64,000 nt of DNA from Volutella citrinella (lineage: Eukaryota > Ascomycota > Sordariomycetes > Hypocreales > Nectriaceae), in NCBI GenBank assembly GCA_034401135.1, contig JAWZSP010000003.1:4402001-4466000 (forward strand), in the 5' to 3' direction. Positions 45,307 to 57,500 of the stretch are shown here, one piece after another. The notes beneath the pieces were generated by a model. That model was given only the letters and a program-made list of their open reading frames with translations, ran no database searches and had not been told where the DNA came from. A program made the position numbers and the translations under genes. Positions within the stretch are counted from its first letter, which is position 1; every line of letters starts with the position of its first letter.

Positions 45307-46971
45307 TTAAGCGGCAGGAGTGTTCTTGGTGAGAACCAGCCTCTGCGGCTTGCGCTGGGCGTCGGCAGCCTCCTGGGCCTTGGCTGCTCGCAGAGAGCCA
45401 TTCTTGAAGACGTTGGCGAAGGAGCTGTTCTCGCTTTCGCCGCCCGAGGCGGCGCTACCGATACTGTCAACACTCTTGCGTCCCTTCTGGCGGGAGCTAG
45501 GTCGATCGGAGCCAATAGCACCCCAACTTCCACTAGCCGATGTTCGTGAGCTTGTGCACTCCATCTCCCCGACCAGGCTGCCGGATCCACTTCGACCCGA
45601 GTCAGACTCATTGTCAGTAATAGGGGTGGTCGATTCCTCAGCGGTCTCAGACACGGGGCTCATGCTACCACAAGAGCTACCAGTTCCCTTGCGGCGCTCG
45701 AGACCCGCGCGGACAAGGTTGTGGACAGCAGACCGGCGAGTACGGGTGGCAAAGTTCTTGCTGCCCTCGTGCTTGGCAGTGGGTTTTGACTTGAGCTCGT
45801 CCAGAGAAGGGGGGCCACGCGGTTGGCGAACAGGGTGCTCGCCAGCGCGGGCTTGACCGGGACCATAGCCACCTGTGAGGGGCGTCATGGGGAATGAGGC
45901 AGTCTTGGGGCCAGCAGACTTGGGGGCATCGGAAGCGGAAGCTGCGGCGAGGGCGCTATTAACAGGAGCAAGAGAGATGGCCTTCTTGTGACCTCGTCGG
46001 AAGGCGTTGGCAGAGGGAGGCGGAAGAGGCGTCACCTCGCTGGGAGAGTCGTATCGTTTAGGCGGCGAGTTGCTGCGGAAAGTGAGATTTTGAGTCTCCG
46101 AGGGGGGGGACACTTGAACAGAGGGCGTGCCGTGCTGCTGCTGGGAGAAGCCACCGAAGCCGGGTGTTCCGGGCTGCTCAGAGTAAGAGGCCAGTTGCTG
46201 CAGTGCTGCCGAGTTATCAATGTAGTACTGTCCCGTCATGGGATTGTAGTACACCTGTTGCTGGGCCTGCTGTCCCATGGCCGCCTGCTGAGCACCAAGC
46301 TGCTGCTGCATGTTGCGAAGTTGCTGCTGCTGTTCGTAGAGGGCAATCTGCTGCTGGGTGAGCTGAGGGTTGCTGAGGTTGAGCTGCTGGAATTGTTGGG
46401 CAGCAGCCTGGACGCTGCGGAGCTGTTGCTGAAGTCGCTGCTGCTGCTGGGCCAGATACATGTTTGTCGCGACAAGTTGAGCATACAAGTTTGGGTCCAT
46501 GTGCTCCTGTGCCTGTTCGTCGATAGGGAGCTCTGGGGGAGCCAGAACCTGATCGACGGTGTACTGCTGGCCCACCATGGAGTTGTACGACTGCTGGGCG
46601 CCGTACTGAGGAAGAGCAGTCTTTGGGGCGTTGTAAACGCTTTCATGGCCCATGCCATAGGCGTTTCCAGCCATGGAGTTCCGGGCGTACTGCTGGGTGG
46701 TCGCAGCAGGAGCGGCAGAGTTGGCGCCAAAGGAGGCAGCAGTGGCGGACTTGGGGGCCGTTCGAAGACCAGCAAGCAGGTGGGAGCGGCTGGTGCGAGG
46801 AGTGGGCACGCCGTTGTCCTTCACGTCCTGGCTCTGCTTAATAGCATCAAACGAAAGAGGCTTTACACCTTGGCCACCACGACGAGCAGCCAGGCCGCCA
46901 GAAGGCAATGCAAGCCCAGCGGAGGGGGCAAAGTTGGTGGAAGACATTTGAGCAAGACCGCCTGCGTCCAT
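45307..46971 (-). CDS. Glutamine-rich low-complexity protein, possibly a post-transcriptional regulator
   Basis: Single exon, 554 residues. The N-terminus is Ala/Gly/Ser-rich with VKPLSFDAIKQSQDVKDNG and PRTSRSHLLAGLR. A prion-like Q-rich segment follows (about 150-250): a hydrophobic block MDPNLYAQLVATNMYLAQQQ, many QQQ runs and QVYYNPMTGQYYID. The best conserved-looking part is PPSLDELKSKPTAKHEGSKNFATRTRRSAVHNLVRAGLERR (about 385-425), a probable helical, basic module. The C-terminal 130 residues are Ser/Gly/Glu-rich. No membrane segment or known catalytic motif. Such composition is common in RNA-binding or P-body/stress-granule proteins, but that is inference. The upstream 1.57 kb on the coding strand is almost free of ATG, implying a very long leader. 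A long open frame on the opposite strand (45988-47067) is a shadow of the CAG-rich coding sequence. Confidence 0.85.
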   Translation of the reverse strand: MDAGGLAQMSSTNFAPSAGLALPSGGLAARRGGQGVKPLSFDAIKQSQDVKDNGVPTPRTSRSHLLAGLRTAPKSATAASFGANSAAPAATTQQYARNSMAGNAYGMGHESVYNAPKTALPQYGAQQSYNSMVGQQYTVDQVLAPPELPIDEQAQEHMDPNLYAQLVATNMYLAQQQQRLQQQLRSVQAAAQQFQQLNLSNPQLTQQQIALYEQQQQLRNMQQQLGAQQAAMGQQAQQQVYYNPMTGQYYIDNSAALQQLASYSEQPGTPGFGGFSQQQHGTPSVQVSPPSETQNLTFRSNSPPKRYDSPSEVTPLPPPSANAFRRGHKKAISLAPVNSALAAASASDAPKSAGPKTASFPMTPLTGGYGPGQARAGEHPVRQPRGPPSLDELKSKPTAKHEGSKNFATRTRRSAVHNLVRAGLERRKGTGSSCGSMSPVSETAEESTTPITDNESDSGRSGSGSLVGEMECTSSRTSASGSWGAIGSDRPSSRQKGRKSVDSIGSAASGGESENSSFANVFKNGSLRAAKAQEAADAQRKPQRLVLTKNTPAA

Positions 46972-47563
46972 GGCTCAAAGAGATTCCGCGAGATTGGGGA
47001 TAGAGGTCGAAAAAGAAAAAAAAGAGGGTTTCGTCGATCGTCTTGGCTAAGAGGCGATTCGCGTTGATTAGAAGGTCGATTCAATCTTGTCGAACTGAAA
47101 TCGATGAATTATGCGATATTGATGTATTGATTGGTTGTGAAGACAGGCAACTTTGCGGCCGTTTCTGAAAGTATCAGGTCGCGAGAAGATGGGTGTCGTG
47201 TAGATGAAAGTGCCAGTGACAAGGCTTGGGATCCAAGAAGGTCAAGTGGTGTAAGTGAAGAAAGAATAAACCGAGAATGATGGTTGTGACGAGAGCGGCT
47301 CGTCGAGAATTAAACAATCAAGTAGGCGCAACAAAGACGAGATGAAATAGTTTGAGTTCAAGGAGGGTGCGATGCAGATGCAATCGATGAGCAAGTCTAG
47401 GACTTGGTGACAAGCAGGCAACACCGTGAACGCGAGCGCCAACTAAAGTGGCGAAGAGTCGGGTCGAGTTGAATGACTGGACACGCTTCAAGCGGCAAGT
47501 CCGGTGACTGAACACGCGATCGCCAGAGTGAGCCTAGGCAAGGTGACACGATGAGTCGAGGAC

Positions 47564-47572
47564 CTAGAGCAT
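47564..47572 (-). other. Minimal upstream ORF (Met-Leu-stop)
   Basis: ATG CTC TAG on the minus strand, about 600 nt upstream of the start of the glutamine-rich gene. It is the only ATG in the presumed leader. Confidence 0.5.
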
Positions 47573-48399
47573 CCGTGTGCTAGTGTCGCTGACTGGATCC
47601 TTCCTATGCCTTTTCTATAATTTTTTTTCTGTTTGAATGCTCTTGTTGCGGTCGGTCAGACGTATCGCTGGTCGGTCGATATTTGAGATTCGGATTGAAA
47701 TTAGGTGGATGGCGACGAGCGGAGACGCGCACACAAAAAGCAATAGAGTCGACGAATGAATAAAGTACAGCGATTAAAAACGGGCGAGTATCACAGGCAA
47801 AGCGCCTTCCAGAGCCTCAGGCTGGGATTTCGTTTCCGGTGTTCTTCCAATCTGTGATTTTCCTTGGGACGATGAGGGCACGCAGCGCAACGTAAACGCG
47901 ACGAGAGGCGTGGTTCCGAACAGGGCCAATGACGATGAATCGACTCGCAAACGAGAACACACGAGAGTGTTGTAGAGAGGTGGATCTTGGCCAGCGACGC
48001 GAGGAAAGAGAGAGAGGAAGGAGGAGGAAAGAAGGAGGGGCGATGCGGTAGGTGAAAGAGGAGGAAGGGAAGATGGTGGAGGCGGGAGTTGGGAGTGGGA
48101 GGAGAGAGAAAGGTCAGTGGGTGAGGGCGAGGGTGGAGGGAAAAAAGAAGCGAAGGGTTTGGCGGGTACGGCAAGCACGAAGGTGGGTGGGTGCGCCGCC
48201 AGGTACCTTGGTAACCTAAGGCAGGGCGTGGCGACCTTGAAGGTACGTACTGCTACTGCAAGTGCTGCGGGCGCCTGGGACCAGAGGAAGTACCCGCCAG
48301 GAGACTGGTAGGTGCAGCGCGATCGAAACGCTTTGCTGGGGAAAGCACGAACCGAACGGGTGGACGGGGGCCTTCCAGTGGAGACCCAGCCGGGCAGGT

Positions 48400-48414
48400 G
48401 GGTGGGTGGGTGGG
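48400..48414 (+). other. G-quadruplex motif
   Basis: Four GGG runs (48400-48402, 48404-48406, 48408-48410, 48412-48414) separated by single T residues, the most stable class of predicted G4. It is on the strand opposite to the glutamine-rich gene, upstream of its pyrimidine-rich probable start region. Confidence 0.7.
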
Positions 48415-48547
48415 CACCTGTCCGGCTGGCTTTGGGATGGATGTTCCAGGCTGCCAGCGCACCAGGAGGGCAAGAGGCGAGAGTCAGGCCGGGGTACTGC
48501 GCACCACCCGTCCTAGACACACTACCGTGCAAGCGAGCACTGTGCAT

Positions 48548-51500
48548 CGGCCAATGACGGACAGGTGATCACCCTAGTACGTTTCTCTCCACTGCCTATA
48601 ATTGTTGTCAATGAGGTGGCCACTGGGGGAAGCACCAGCCTCTGACTGCGGCGTTGGCACTGGGACGCCTACTGTATCGCGACTAGCACTAGCAGGACCC
48701 CGTATCATGCACCACACGCACCCAGCCCTCTCGCCTAAGCCCGAGCCCAGTCCACGCCAGCTCCTGCTGGATGCCGTGCTAGCTCAAGCAAGGTCGCCAC
48801 GACTCAAACCCGGGCCTCGCAGCTTCAGCCACAGCCAGGGAGCGATGAAAAGCCTGCGACGGTGAAAGGCCTACAGTACTGGATACTGATGGACGCAAAT
48901 ACAGACGTGAGGGGTGCTGGGTACTGAGATAGGTAAGGTAATTAGATGCAAGAGTACTACTAAATATGTAGAGAGGTGATTACTGTAGTGCGTGCTGATT
49001 TTTCAATACGCCATGTAGTTTGGCAGCCGCCGGCCTGCTCCATAGCGATCCAAACTATCAAATTTCTCCTGCGTCAACCCAACCTTACCGTACTAAACTG
49101 CCCACAGCGGCGCCGTAATCTCCAGACATGGACTGCCCGCGATGGAATGAACTGGTGACCACCAGCCAATGCCCGAGTGCTGGAGAGTGTTACCGCCGGA
49201 ACCTGGCACCTTGAATAACCTCGGGAATGCGCACGGTGCAGTTGATGCTGATGCACAGTCTCGTCTGGGAATTTGGCACAGTATGAGTCTTCACCCGACG
49301 CAGACCACGAGATTAGACAGCCGGCATCACCGGTCATCACCACCCATGAAGGGCCCTGATTAAAACTCATCTAGCCTACACTTACACACGGCATCGACGC
49401 TCGTCATCACCCCGCGATCTGCGAATGAGGCGGTTGAGACAGTCGAGTTCCTCCTCAACCCCATGCTCAAAGCACGACACAACTTGCGTGACTCCGCCCA
49501 ATGACAAGGCAAGGGGCATATTGAAAGCGAGAAGGCCACTTACGGCAAGCCAATCAGGATACGAGGCCCTTCCCACCTGTACTGGACGGCTCTCTCCTGC
49601 ACGCGTGCCGATTCGCGCATTGGAGGGGCTGGCGCGAGTGGTCCAATAGCGCGTGACGGCCACCAGAGAAGGGGGTGGCGTCGCGCCTGTGAAGTGAATC
49701 GAATCGCAAGGGTCGCGACACGGTCGGCCGGATAAGAAGCGACAGGGAGTGCCCATCAGTGGGGGAAGCCAGCTGGCAGAGTGGTTCTCATGCACTGTAA
49801 CTCCCCATCCCGCCCGTCTTCGTCCACAATCAGACACTCATGGCAGAGCACAGAGCACGCAGTGACAACCCGAGGAGGGCACTGGCCCCTGAGCCATTGT
49901 CTGCAACACCTTGCCTCTCATCCCAGCACTCGACGCCCAGCTAGAGGACGCAGTGTGTCACAGTCGAGTTGCTGTGCCGCCTCTGAGTGGAAGGAGCCCA
50001 GCAAGACGGCGAAGACCCAGGGCTCCAAATTCCAAAACCTCCAATCAGGAACCCCAGCGGCCGCCGGATGGACATGCACGCAGGGGCGCCAGGGGGTGTC
50101 CTAGCCTGCGCGCGAGGTCGCTTGGGCGCCGACGGCGGCCAATCAATGGCAGGTTGTCAGGGGAGGCCTTGGGGCCTACGCTGATGTGCCGCACCGTCCT
50201 GTGTGCGGCCGTGTCTCCTGCAACGGCGTGATTCTCTTTTGCCTTGGCCCTGCTTCACAAGGCCACTGACTGGGCGGAGAAACTGAGGCATATTCACCAC
50301 GACAGCGCTGTTGCGCACAAACGACCGGCCCACGTATTGTACAGAACAAGCCAGCCTAACTCCTCCCCCCGAATCGCATCAAGGAAAGACAGGCAGCAGC
50401 AGGTGCCTACTTGGTACTCAGCCTCACACATGGAATAAGCCCAAGGAGGAAGGGCTCTTTTGTCCATGTTGCCGTTGGTTCTCCTCTGGGTGTGCTAAAT
50501 TTAAAGCAACCCACACATTGCGCCCGCCAGGTGTTGATTAAGTGCACTCTTACCCGTTCCTTCCCTAATGTTGCTGCAGAGTGCAACCGGATCTGTGTTG
50601 CTCATATTTGCTTTTTTTCCGGCCACATCTGGAATACTACTACGAATTATTGGACGGCGAGCCCACTTGGCCAGGCCCTTCCCCGCTGGTGCGCTAGAGG
50701 AAGCTACGCGACCGCCACGACCCTTCGGGAGAGGGTTACAGATTGCAGACCGGGGTTCAGTGCCAAAGCACACACACACACAAGGCTCCGTATTCCAAGA
50801 ATAAACGCTCAAGACAGAAACCCGCGGCAAGCCCGTGGGATCGCAGGAGGTTCTTCTTTGCGGCCGGGTTCCCCGACTCTCAGCCAGCAAATGATCAATG
50901 ACCAGCCCAGAACCCAGAGGTCATGATTTGGTCTTGGTGCATGACCCCGAGGCTAAGGTAGCCAACGACAGACACCAACATCATCACCGTTCTCACCACA
51001 TGACTATCAACCCACTTATCGCAGGCGACTTACGGTCCGTGGGTTTCATGGAGGGTCATCTCGTCGATGTTACAAGGCTACAAGGCTGTAAAACCAAGTC
51101 AAACGCCCGGCGCACGGTTGTTCCCGTGGCTAGCACGAGACGAGTTCCTTGTCTTCGGGTCGTGTGAGTGGTGAGCCCAGTCCTCCCGGAAATCCGCTGG
51201 GATAAAGAGTCAATGCCGGTTGGATGCAGTATCCCTTCCGCCACGTCTCTCTAGCACCGTGGACACAATACAAGATAACATATCTTGCTCACTTGCCACA
51301 ATCTCTCGACCTGACCTACTATTATTAACCCAACGACTACGGACTACGCATTGCTGGACTCTGCTCCTGAATTCGTTCGTATTCTCTCCTTTGCCTAGAT
51401 GTTTCATGACCACGGTCCTCCCTGCTAGCGTCGTCCACGTGAGAATGGTCTCCCCTTGCGATCCATGTCAAGGAAGAAAGAAAGGTGACTACGGGCGCAA

Positions 51501-54500
51501 TCCGTTCTTTGTCCCATCAACGGGGTAGGGTCATCCAAGGATGAATACTTTCGAAATTCTCCGTCGCCCGGGCCCAACCAGCGGCCCCTGCACTTGCCTT
51601 GCCGGTGATGCGCGCCCAGCCTGTGACGAGGGGAGCACGAACGGCGACAACGAGGCGCTCGGACTGTCAGAAGGACAGCTCGTCGATTTCGTCGCCAAAC
51701 TAGGCGGGGACTTGTGGCGGGAAGGAAGGGGGAGCCCATGGGATGAAATCACTATGCATCGAGGCCGCACCGAGCACCAAGACGGAAGTGAAACGAAACA
51801 AATGGCCCCCAGCATCCTAACATGGCAGTGGATGGATGCATGCTTGCTGGGAAGAGAAGGCAACGCAGTGCTCAGCGCACCACTCGCATCCTCCGCCTCC
51901 ATACTACAGGGCGGCCACCAAGAGGATTTCTTGGTCCTTGTGCTGTTGGCCGTCCTAAACTCTGCTGACGGGCAAACCGCGAAGGCAGTTGGGAGGAGTC
52001 GACTGCCCAAAGTGGAACACGACCCTTGTCCACTCGCATTCATCCGGCCGGAACTTGATGCTCCCGCTGCCGTGCCTGGGCTTCTCCCGGACGGACTGTT
52101 CACGAGCCCACGACCAACCCATGCCTCCTGTTCCCTGCAGCCCCCAATGCCCAGCCCCCTGAATATCTTGCGCCCATCAACAGTCTGTCGGGGTCTGCCA
52201 GGACAGTGGCCCTGCCCAACTTGGACCCTCCCCCCAGTGATGCGTGTCCGCCCGCCCCATCTGGGCCATCTCAATCAAGGTCTCGTTGCCCGCGCCCCGT
52301 GTCATCCCTGGGGTTCGTGTTTCAGCAGCCAGGCTTGTGTCATGCCGTGTGAGGTTCGTCCAGAATCAGGAGCAACCCCGCCGGCCGCCCCTGGACGTCG
52401 CAAGTGAGGTCCCAGAGAATGTGGATGCAACCCTGAAGCTTCGCGCTCATATTGTTCCGGTAATGAGCAATATTGCGCTGGAATCAACCACATCTGCAGT
52501 AGGTGTGTGGCACGCGTTGCGACACATCTCTTCCAGGGTTGACATGTGGACCAGCCAGAAGCGCTTGGTCCCCCGGTTCCTCCTAGCCTTGACGGACGAC
52601 TCCGAGATGCCCGAATTGTCATTCCTTTGAGGCCACACTGGTTTATCCTGGCGTCTCGTCTACAACGTGATGGCGCAGGTTACCTTCGCCCTGCCTGCAG
52701 ACACCGAAGCTTGAGCCAAATCCCCCTTTCATTCATCGTCTCAACACTCCTCCGCCTTTATGTTCATCCATGCATGCTACCACATGCCGCTGGCTTAGTA
52801 GATTGATTACATCCAGGCCCATGATCCTCACGCCCCGCGGCTAAGCCCGCCTACCGCGCCTCCATCGCCGCCACCCCGAAGTTCTGAACCAAAGATAGTC
52901 CCATTTAGGGCCCATCGCCGTGCAGCGCGCCCTTCGCTTACAGGTCTTTGCATCAATGCCGTTTGTCTGGTGGCTATGAATGGCCAACACCTCCCCCATA
53001 GGCGCGGCAAGGCGCAACAGAAGCGCGTGCGTCGACGAACAGCAGGCTGCCGTTGACGGCTTCTCCGCCGCCGTTGGCCACACCGCTGGGAGCCAAGACG
53101 ACGCCCGCGCCGGCAGGTTGCGTGCATGAAGACGATAGGCTTGCCTTGGCCATGTTGCCATGCGACTGCACGAGGCACGCCACATGCAAGGGCGCTTACG
53201 TCGCAGTCATCCACCCAATAGCGCCACCGCCGACGGCCCAACGACGCGGCTCGCTCCCAGTCGCCAATTTGCGACCCCGACAAGGCGCATGACGATGTTA
53301 TTGCTTTTTACGTTGCAATCTATGATTTCCAGACGCATCGGACTAACGAGCATATGCGCGCGCATCAAGCCCCAAGCTCGTTGGTCCAAAGGTCTTGTGT
53401 AATCTCACTACCAGCATGTGCTGTCAGGGGTCGCGGGATGTCAGCAGCTCAATCAAGACTAATCCGTGACACATGGGGCCGGAATCCTGTTCTTCGTGGC
53501 GACACAGCGGGCGTGGTCGTGGCGTCTCTACTGTAATGAGTAGTCCATGGTCGATCAATGTGGCACCTCTTGTCGATCAATCCATGGCATCCAAGAATGC
53601 CTCCCCAACTACCCTAGACAACATCCAAGCCGAACAGCTTCGTTGCAATCTTTGTCGGCTTCCCAGATTAATACTAAGATTTAGCCCCTATGACGGCTTC
53701 ATTGTCCTAGTAGAATTGGTTCTGTGTAGTAGTGGTTGGGGGTCAACTTGTCAACAGAAGGCATGGGGTTTTTATCCACGCGCGTGCCATTGCCCACCAC
53801 AGTTGCGTCGGCCAACGACTCTTCTTTGCCTGGGAAAATATCGCCCGTCCCAGGTACACAGACATGTTCCTACAACTTCCATGACTTAAGAATATTGCCG
53901 GCACTGACGAGGCCGTGGGGAGTGAGATATGATGGGCGTGGAAGTGGCTGTGGGGTTCGAGAGTCGCCGTCTTGAGTTGAGAGAACATGAAGATGTCTGA
54001 AGCCCAAAGACTATGTGTTTATCTGGTGTATATTATATTCAAGAGGCATAACTTGCGGCCAAAAATGACGGGTTCTCCAGAAAAACGGGGGAAAGGAAAG
54101 ACGAGGACATGCAAGAGGACGTGACCCAAGATTGCAGCCAGGTGAGATTCGAAGTAAACAAGACTAATCTGACGAGAGCAAACTGTTTACAGCGGTATGT
54201 ACAGAATTACTGCGACACAAAGTCGCTCGTCTTTTCCCTGCCAACGCCAACGTGCAATGCTGTTGTGTAGAGATGCACCTTTTGGGACTGTTCAAGGTCG
54301 ACAGGTACACCAGCCGCGCGGATCTGGGTATTAATCTTTCCAGCTGTGAGATAATCCCCAGCCTACAAAGATTGTAAGTCGACTGGAGCTTGGGTAGCAT
54401 AGGCAATGTCGAGCTCGTATCCTAGTAGTGACCGTATAGGTTGGCGGAGAACAGGAGACAGACATCTCAGATACAAACACCCCTCGCGACATCTCTCCCA

Positions 54501-57500
54501 ATGAGAAGTGAGAGAACAGACAAAAATGAGATGACATGCTTTGTAATTATATATCGGTCTGACAGTTACTGGAATTGCAACGTCTCGAGCTCGACTTCTA
54601 CAGTATCAAGTTGAGAGTGCCAGGAAACCTTGTGCTATTGGCGATTTTCCACGAGATTGGATGTTCTGGAGCGCAAGGAACGCAAGGAACGCAAGGTTCC
54701 AGTTGAGAACTAGAGCGTAGGGGACAAGGCCGGAATTTTATACAACTGAGATGATTACAAAGACCTCAACATGGTACAGGACCGAACAATGACCCCTTTT
54801 CCGACAAGAATGATGTTGGAAAGCCAACTTCTGCACTTGTTCTGTCCCTCTAACCCCCCGGGCAATAATTTTCACTAGAGTATTTGAACGCAGGGCGTAG
54901 TACCCGCTACAGTTTCTGTGGTCATACTTCAAGAAGGCGGAACTCAGCAACATGTTGCTCCCTGATTGAAGCTCGTCATGCCTCACTTCTACCAACCTCT
55001 AGTTGTCCAGCCACAGTGCCTTGGAATTACAGAGAGCATAGCCTGTGCTCTCCCGAGTCAGGTAAGAAACGCGGAAAGAAATTATCACGAGCCCCTTTCG
55101 CCTGAGGGTACCTCTGCCTTTAGGATAAGGTACGTTGTAAGGCTAATCCAAGCCTGGTATCCGTGGAGGTTAGGATGAGATTTTCCAGTATCCTTTCGCG
55201 GTGCAGGAACTTGGCAGGTAGGCTGGAAAGCTATTTTGAGTTACTGCATTTGTTAATGTTACTTGTAGCTCTCACTGGACTATTCCTGTGGTTGAGACGC
55301 TTGGTATACCGTTGGTTGTGATATTTACTCCGCTATCTATTATGTGTAAGGCTTTGTGCATTACACTGACTTGCAACTATCGTATGATTTGTCGCATTTA
55401 TGAGTTCACTCGTGTCTGCGCGCAATAATTCGCTTTGTCTACTTTCTATCTCCGTCACGTTCTAATCGTTGGGTTTCCCAAGTGGAATAGCATCTCATTT
55501 GGACAAGGCTCTCATGACGGCGTCTCTTCGATGACTTGTTCGTCTTGACGGAGCAAACCGCATTAATTTTCGGTGTCAGTTGCTTGAATAGATATTTCAC
55601 TTGTTTATAAATATTGAATTCACGGTTCCTTCTTGCGCCCAACTACATCGCTCGTCAGCGTCAGCGAAGTGGACGTGACTGAACAAACAATCCTATGAGA
55701 TAGCTTCGACTTTCGTTTACTAGAGCAGAAGGAAGAGGAGATACTTGAAAGGGGCTCTCCGTACTCGACCCAAAAGTCTTGACGAGAGTCTGGACTACAA
55801 ACCAACCGGGGGGTCCCGGGACGGCACTAGTCGTCCAGGCACCTCGGCCTGGGCACCAACACATGTAAACAAAGGGATTGTTTTTCACAAGAGTCACAAG
55901 AGGATGGGCCTAGGCCTCTAAGAGCGACCAGCACAGGTCACGGGAGGCGGGCCGCGGGTGGCGGTTGGTTGCTCGCCAGAATCTTACTGCATGGCATGTC
56001 TCAGTACTCGAGGCGGCCCAGGCGGAACCAACTCAAACACGAGATTGCTGTACCGCCACTACGGGCGAGAATTCGGCGTGCCCTCTGCAGAACTCGGCTC
56101 CACGGGGACTTTGTAGGCCGGTTCCGTGATATATGTCCCATGCTGACCGCGGCTAAGAGGACAGAAGACCAGTCGGCACGGTAGGGTGGGGCCGGGGCCG
56201 GGAGGCAGCCCGTGGGGTGGTTGTTGTCTGTCGTGTACTTGCAACGAGCCCTTTCGAAGCTTGCACCACCCACTGTACCTCAGGCTTGGATAGGACTTGT
56301 GCGTCTGATGGCGTTGGGAAACGAGACTCACTCAGGAATACATAAGCGGCCTTGGCGCAGGCCGCGTCTGAAGGGGAACACTCCTGGATTACCGCTTCGC
56401 TCCCCGGGCCCGGCCAATAGCTCGGCCACCCGCGTCGAGGCATCGGACGGATAGTCCATGCCAGCCAAACAAGTAGTAGTATTGCCATCACATTGATTAT
56501 GCAGAGGCAGTCATCAATAGCAACAAACAGGGTGGGCCTGCCACGGCAATGATCGTCCCTGTTTCGTAATGACGCTATCCCGTGCATGCGCCGCGCTCCG
56601 TCTCCCGCCCGACCAACCCTGCCCCAGGGGGGAACAATCTCACCAGACGCTGCTTTTGGGTCGGATGTTGCGAAGACTGTAGTAGTAGAGGAAACCGGCA
56701 TACCGAAACTGGCATCGCTGCCTGGGCGGATCGGACAAGTGTAAAGAAAGAGATGACGGGATATGCGAAAAGCCATCTGAGAAAAGGCCTTGCGTTCTGA
56801 CTTGGGCCCAAAGGCTCAGTCCCTCGTAGGGGCGGCAAGGGCGGCATCGTGAGGCATACACAAATAGTCCTACCCGACCTGCTGTCCGCATTGGAATTTG
56901 GTCAGAGTTGTTGGGTCTCAACTTGGTTCTGTTGCTGTACCAGGCGCAGCCGCATCCTGTTGTCACATCCACACCCTCTCCCGCCAATCCCCCAACCCAC
57001 CGCGACACACACGGCGTCGAATGCAGACGGATTCGTTTTTGGAAGTCCCCCTCCCCATAAGCTCGCCAGAGTCCTAGGACGCGCTGCAGCAGAGTGCCGT
57101 TGCGTGTGCTTCGCTTCCCCGCTCCAAGGCCTGGCCCCCCGTGAGGCTGAGGCTCAGCCCCGTCCCCTGCCTGGGATTCGATCCACCAGCTTCCGCGGGT
57201 CAGCCCTATCATTGTCGTCGTGTCATTCAGCCCGCCTGTCCTACAGACTAGGCCGAGACCTGGTGTGTGCCTGGTGTGTGACTGACGCCCATTCCACGGG
57301 CCGGAGCCACGACTGCCACGGTGATGGCTACGACAAGAGCCGTGTCAGCCACCCCTCCCACTCACACTCTCGAATCGGCACCAGGACAAGACCCCATGAC
57401 GGCAGCTCCCTTCCCTTTCCATGAGACGAGGGCCTCGCGAGCCGGAAACGCATGGCTCCCGCATATCCCCCCCCCCATGGCCACACTACCCTGTCTCCTC

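Larger units (their letters stand above)
46972..48547 (-). promoter_or_regulatory. Long ATG-depleted 5' leader and promoter of the glutamine-rich gene
   Basis: On the coding (minus) strand I find only one ATG between 48547 and the start codon at 46971: 47572-47570, opening a two-codon upstream ORF (ATG CTC TAG, 47572-47564). The opposite strand has many ATGs in the same stretch. The minus strand is strongly pyrimidine-rich at about 48130-47990 (CTTTCTCTCTCCTCC-like), as at fungal core promoters, so transcription may start there and give a leader of about 1.0-1.2 kb. Leader introns are possible and not resolved. Confidence 0.6.

Noticed and set aside
45988..47067. 359-codon open frame antisense to the glutamine-rich gene
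   Set aside because: CAG-rich coding sequence reads as CTG leucine runs on the other strand; it is a composition artefact and includes the leader.
51531..52407. Long overlapping open frames on both strands (288 and 247 codons)
   Set aside because: Both strands are open over the same stretch, neither has a recognisable domain, and the plus-strand product has low-information composition. A lineage-specific gene is not excluded.
57173..57184. GGGATTCGATCC resembling a tRNA T-loop
   Set aside because: The upstream 70-100 nt cannot form an acceptor, D or anticodon arm.
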